Shown piece by piece: positions 63,276 to 64,000 of a DNA stretch of 64,000 bases. Each line of letters starts with the position of its first letter. The stretch's first letter is position 1. The position numbers were made by a program, and so were the translations under genes. The notes below the pieces were generated by a model. The model saw only the letters and a list, made by a program, of their open reading frames with translations, was not told the origin of the DNA and did no database searches. Source of the DNA: Bacteroidota bacterium (GTDB taxonomy: Bacteria; Bacteroidota; Bacteroidia; AKYH767-A; 2013-40CM-41-45); NCBI GenBank assembly GCA_003389385.1, contig QQVM01000020.1:1-64000 (forward strand), given 5' to 3'.

Positions 63276-63455
63276 ATGGGAAAAGTGAAAATAACACTTG
63301 TAAAAAGCGGAATCGACAGGCCGATCAGCCAGAAGAGAACTTTGGTTGCGCTCGGACTTAGAAAGATGCAGCATTCTGTGGAAGTAGAAAACACTCCCCA
63401 GATAAAAGGAATGATTAATAAGGTGCAGCACCTTGTTGAAGTAAAAGAAATATAA
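63276..63455 (+). CDS. rpmD: 50S ribosomal protein L30
   Basis: This 59-residue protein lies between rpsE and rplO, the expected place for L30. It begins MGKVKITLVKSGIDRPISQK and continues RTLVALGLRKMQHSVEVEN, the L30 signature, ending LVEVKEI at TAA 63453-63455. It is one of the smallest genes in the cluster. Confidence 0.95.
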   Translation: MGKVKITLVKSGIDRPISQKRTLVALGLRKMQHSVEVENTPQIKGMINKVQHLVEVKEI

Positions 63456-63486
63456 ACAGAGGTAATTACTCCATAGGAATAATAAA

Positions 63487-63933
63487 ATGAATTTATCTAC
63501 ACTTAAACCAGCAAAAGGTTCAGTAAGGACAAACAAGCGCCTCGGCCGCGGTACCGGTTCAGGACGCGGTGGTACTTCCACTCGTGGACACAAGGGTGCA
63601 CAGTCGCGCTCAGGGTACAGCAGCAAACGCGGTTTTGAGGGCGGTCAGATGCCGCTTCAGCGCCGTGTTCCTAAGTTCGGATTTAAAAATCCGTTCCGTG
63701 TTGAATATCATGGAATAAACCTGGACACAATTCAGGCCCTTATTGAATCAAAAAAACTGAACAAGGTTGACCACGCAGTACTGGTTGAAAACGGACTTGC
63801 TTCCAAGCAGGACAAAGTAAAGATTCTGGGACGCGGAGAATTGAAATCGAAAGTTGATGTCAGCGCACATGCGTTTTCGGCAACAGCTAAATCTGCGATT
63901 GAAGCTCAGGGTGGCACAACAACCATAATCTAA
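63487..63933 (+). CDS. rplO: 50S ribosomal protein L15
   Basis: L15 is a late-assembly protein with a Gly/Arg-rich N-terminus: [20 protein letters not shown], then [20 protein letters not shown] and [17 protein letters not shown]. Length of 148 is standard. secY follows after 2 bases. Confidence 0.97.
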   Translation: MNLSTLKPAKGSVRTNKRLGRGTGSGRGGTSTRGHKGAQSRSGYSSKRGFEGGQMPLQRRVPKFGFKNPFRVEYHGINLDTIQALIESKKLNKVDHAVLVENGLASKQDKVKILGRGELKSKVDVSAHAFSATAKSAIEAQGGTTTII

Positions 63934-63935
63934 GT

Positions 63936-64000
63936 ATGAAAAACCTCATTCAGACAATAAAAAACATTTTCAAGATCGAGGATCTGAGAGTCCGTATTCT
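63936..64000 (+). CDS. secY: Protein translocase subunit SecY, 5' end (runs off window)
   Basis: Only about 21 residues are in the window: MKNLIQTIKNIFKIEDLR and onward. They match the amphipathic N-terminus of Bacteroidota SecY, and secY is the expected gene after rplO. SecY is the channel of the general secretion pathway. Confidence 0.85.
   Translation, partial: MKNLIQTIKNIFKIEDLRVRI

Noticed and set aside
1-64000. CRISPR arrays, insertion sequences, prophage or toxin-antitoxin pairs
   Set aside because: No spaced direct repeats, transposase or integrase motifs, phage structural genes or toxin families were recognised on either strand.

Overview
The window reads as a stretch of chromosome from a member of the Bacteroidota. 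The evidence is the promoter style (a -33 TTTG, about 19 bases, then TANCTTTG, with no Shine-Dalgarno bias), the families present (DUF4290, DUF4476, DUF4159, an S46 dipeptidyl-peptidase, a GH3-type adenylase, a ThuA protein with a type IX secretion tail), a pyrophosphate-driven ion pump, ATP-type PEP carboxykinase, and the str-S10-spc ribosomal cluster without tuf between fusA and rpsJ. Two adjacent futalosine-pathway menaquinone genes (mqnB, mqnD) argue against the men-pathway families such as Bacteroidaceae and Flavobacteriaceae and suggest a cytophagal, sphingobacterial or uncultured lineage. This placement is an inference. I see no CRISPR array, insertion sequence, prophage, integron or recognisable defence island.

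Layout. 1-6.7 kb: the end of folA, then hppA on the minus strand with a cysteine-rich tail, typA/bipA, and a TPR/OmpA-like lipoprotein. 6.7-14.6 kb: mostly minus-strand housekeeping genes (DUF4159 protein, rsmE, pckA, a lipoprotein, a DUF423 protein, a TrmN6-type methyltransferase, rimM, rpsP) with a plus-strand saccharopine dehydrogenase-like gene among them. 14.9-29.8 kb: plus-strand genes pcrA/uvrD, DUF4290, a DEGS-like sphingolipid desaturase, murA, a TlpA/ResA-like thioredoxin, grpE-dnaJ, a NatAB-type ABC exporter, ppx, a truncated NtrC-like regulator, a YD-repeat-like protein and a ThuA/T9SS protein. 29.8-46.9 kb: alaS, an M23 peptidase broken by an in-frame TGA, a MerR regulator, a DPP11-like peptidase, hldD, mqnD-mqnB, a eukaryote-type PTPS with folE, a BI-1 family protein, fabD, GH3, a secreted unknown, a deoxynucleoside kinase, a DUF4476 protein and a flavin reductase. 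46.9-50.8 kb: tRNA-Leu(TAG) and the protein quality-control set tig, clpP, clpX. 51-64 kb: rpsL-rpsG-fusA-rpsJ-rplC-D-W-B-rpsS-rplV-rpsC-rplP-rpmC-rpsQ-rplN-X-E-rpsN-H-rplF-R-rpsE-rpmD-rplO-secY (cut by the window end).

Most of the window is core metabolism and translation. The most unusual signals are: (1) a fatty-acid desaturase that matches animal dihydroceramide delta4-desaturase (DEGS) in N-terminal motif, His-box spacing and length; (2) a membrane pyrophosphatase with a C-terminal tail carrying 17 cysteines, many as CxxxC repeats; (3) an M23 endopeptidase with a TGA exactly between its coiled-coil and catalytic halves; (4) an NtrC-type regulator with GSFTSA in place of GAFTGA and no DNA-binding domain, beside a cytoplasmic YD-like repeat protein; (5) MurA with Asp in place of the fosfomycin-target Cys; (6) apparent structured RNA leaders inside the ribosomal operon. 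I found no multi-gene system that I could call new with confidence; the desaturase is the best lead.
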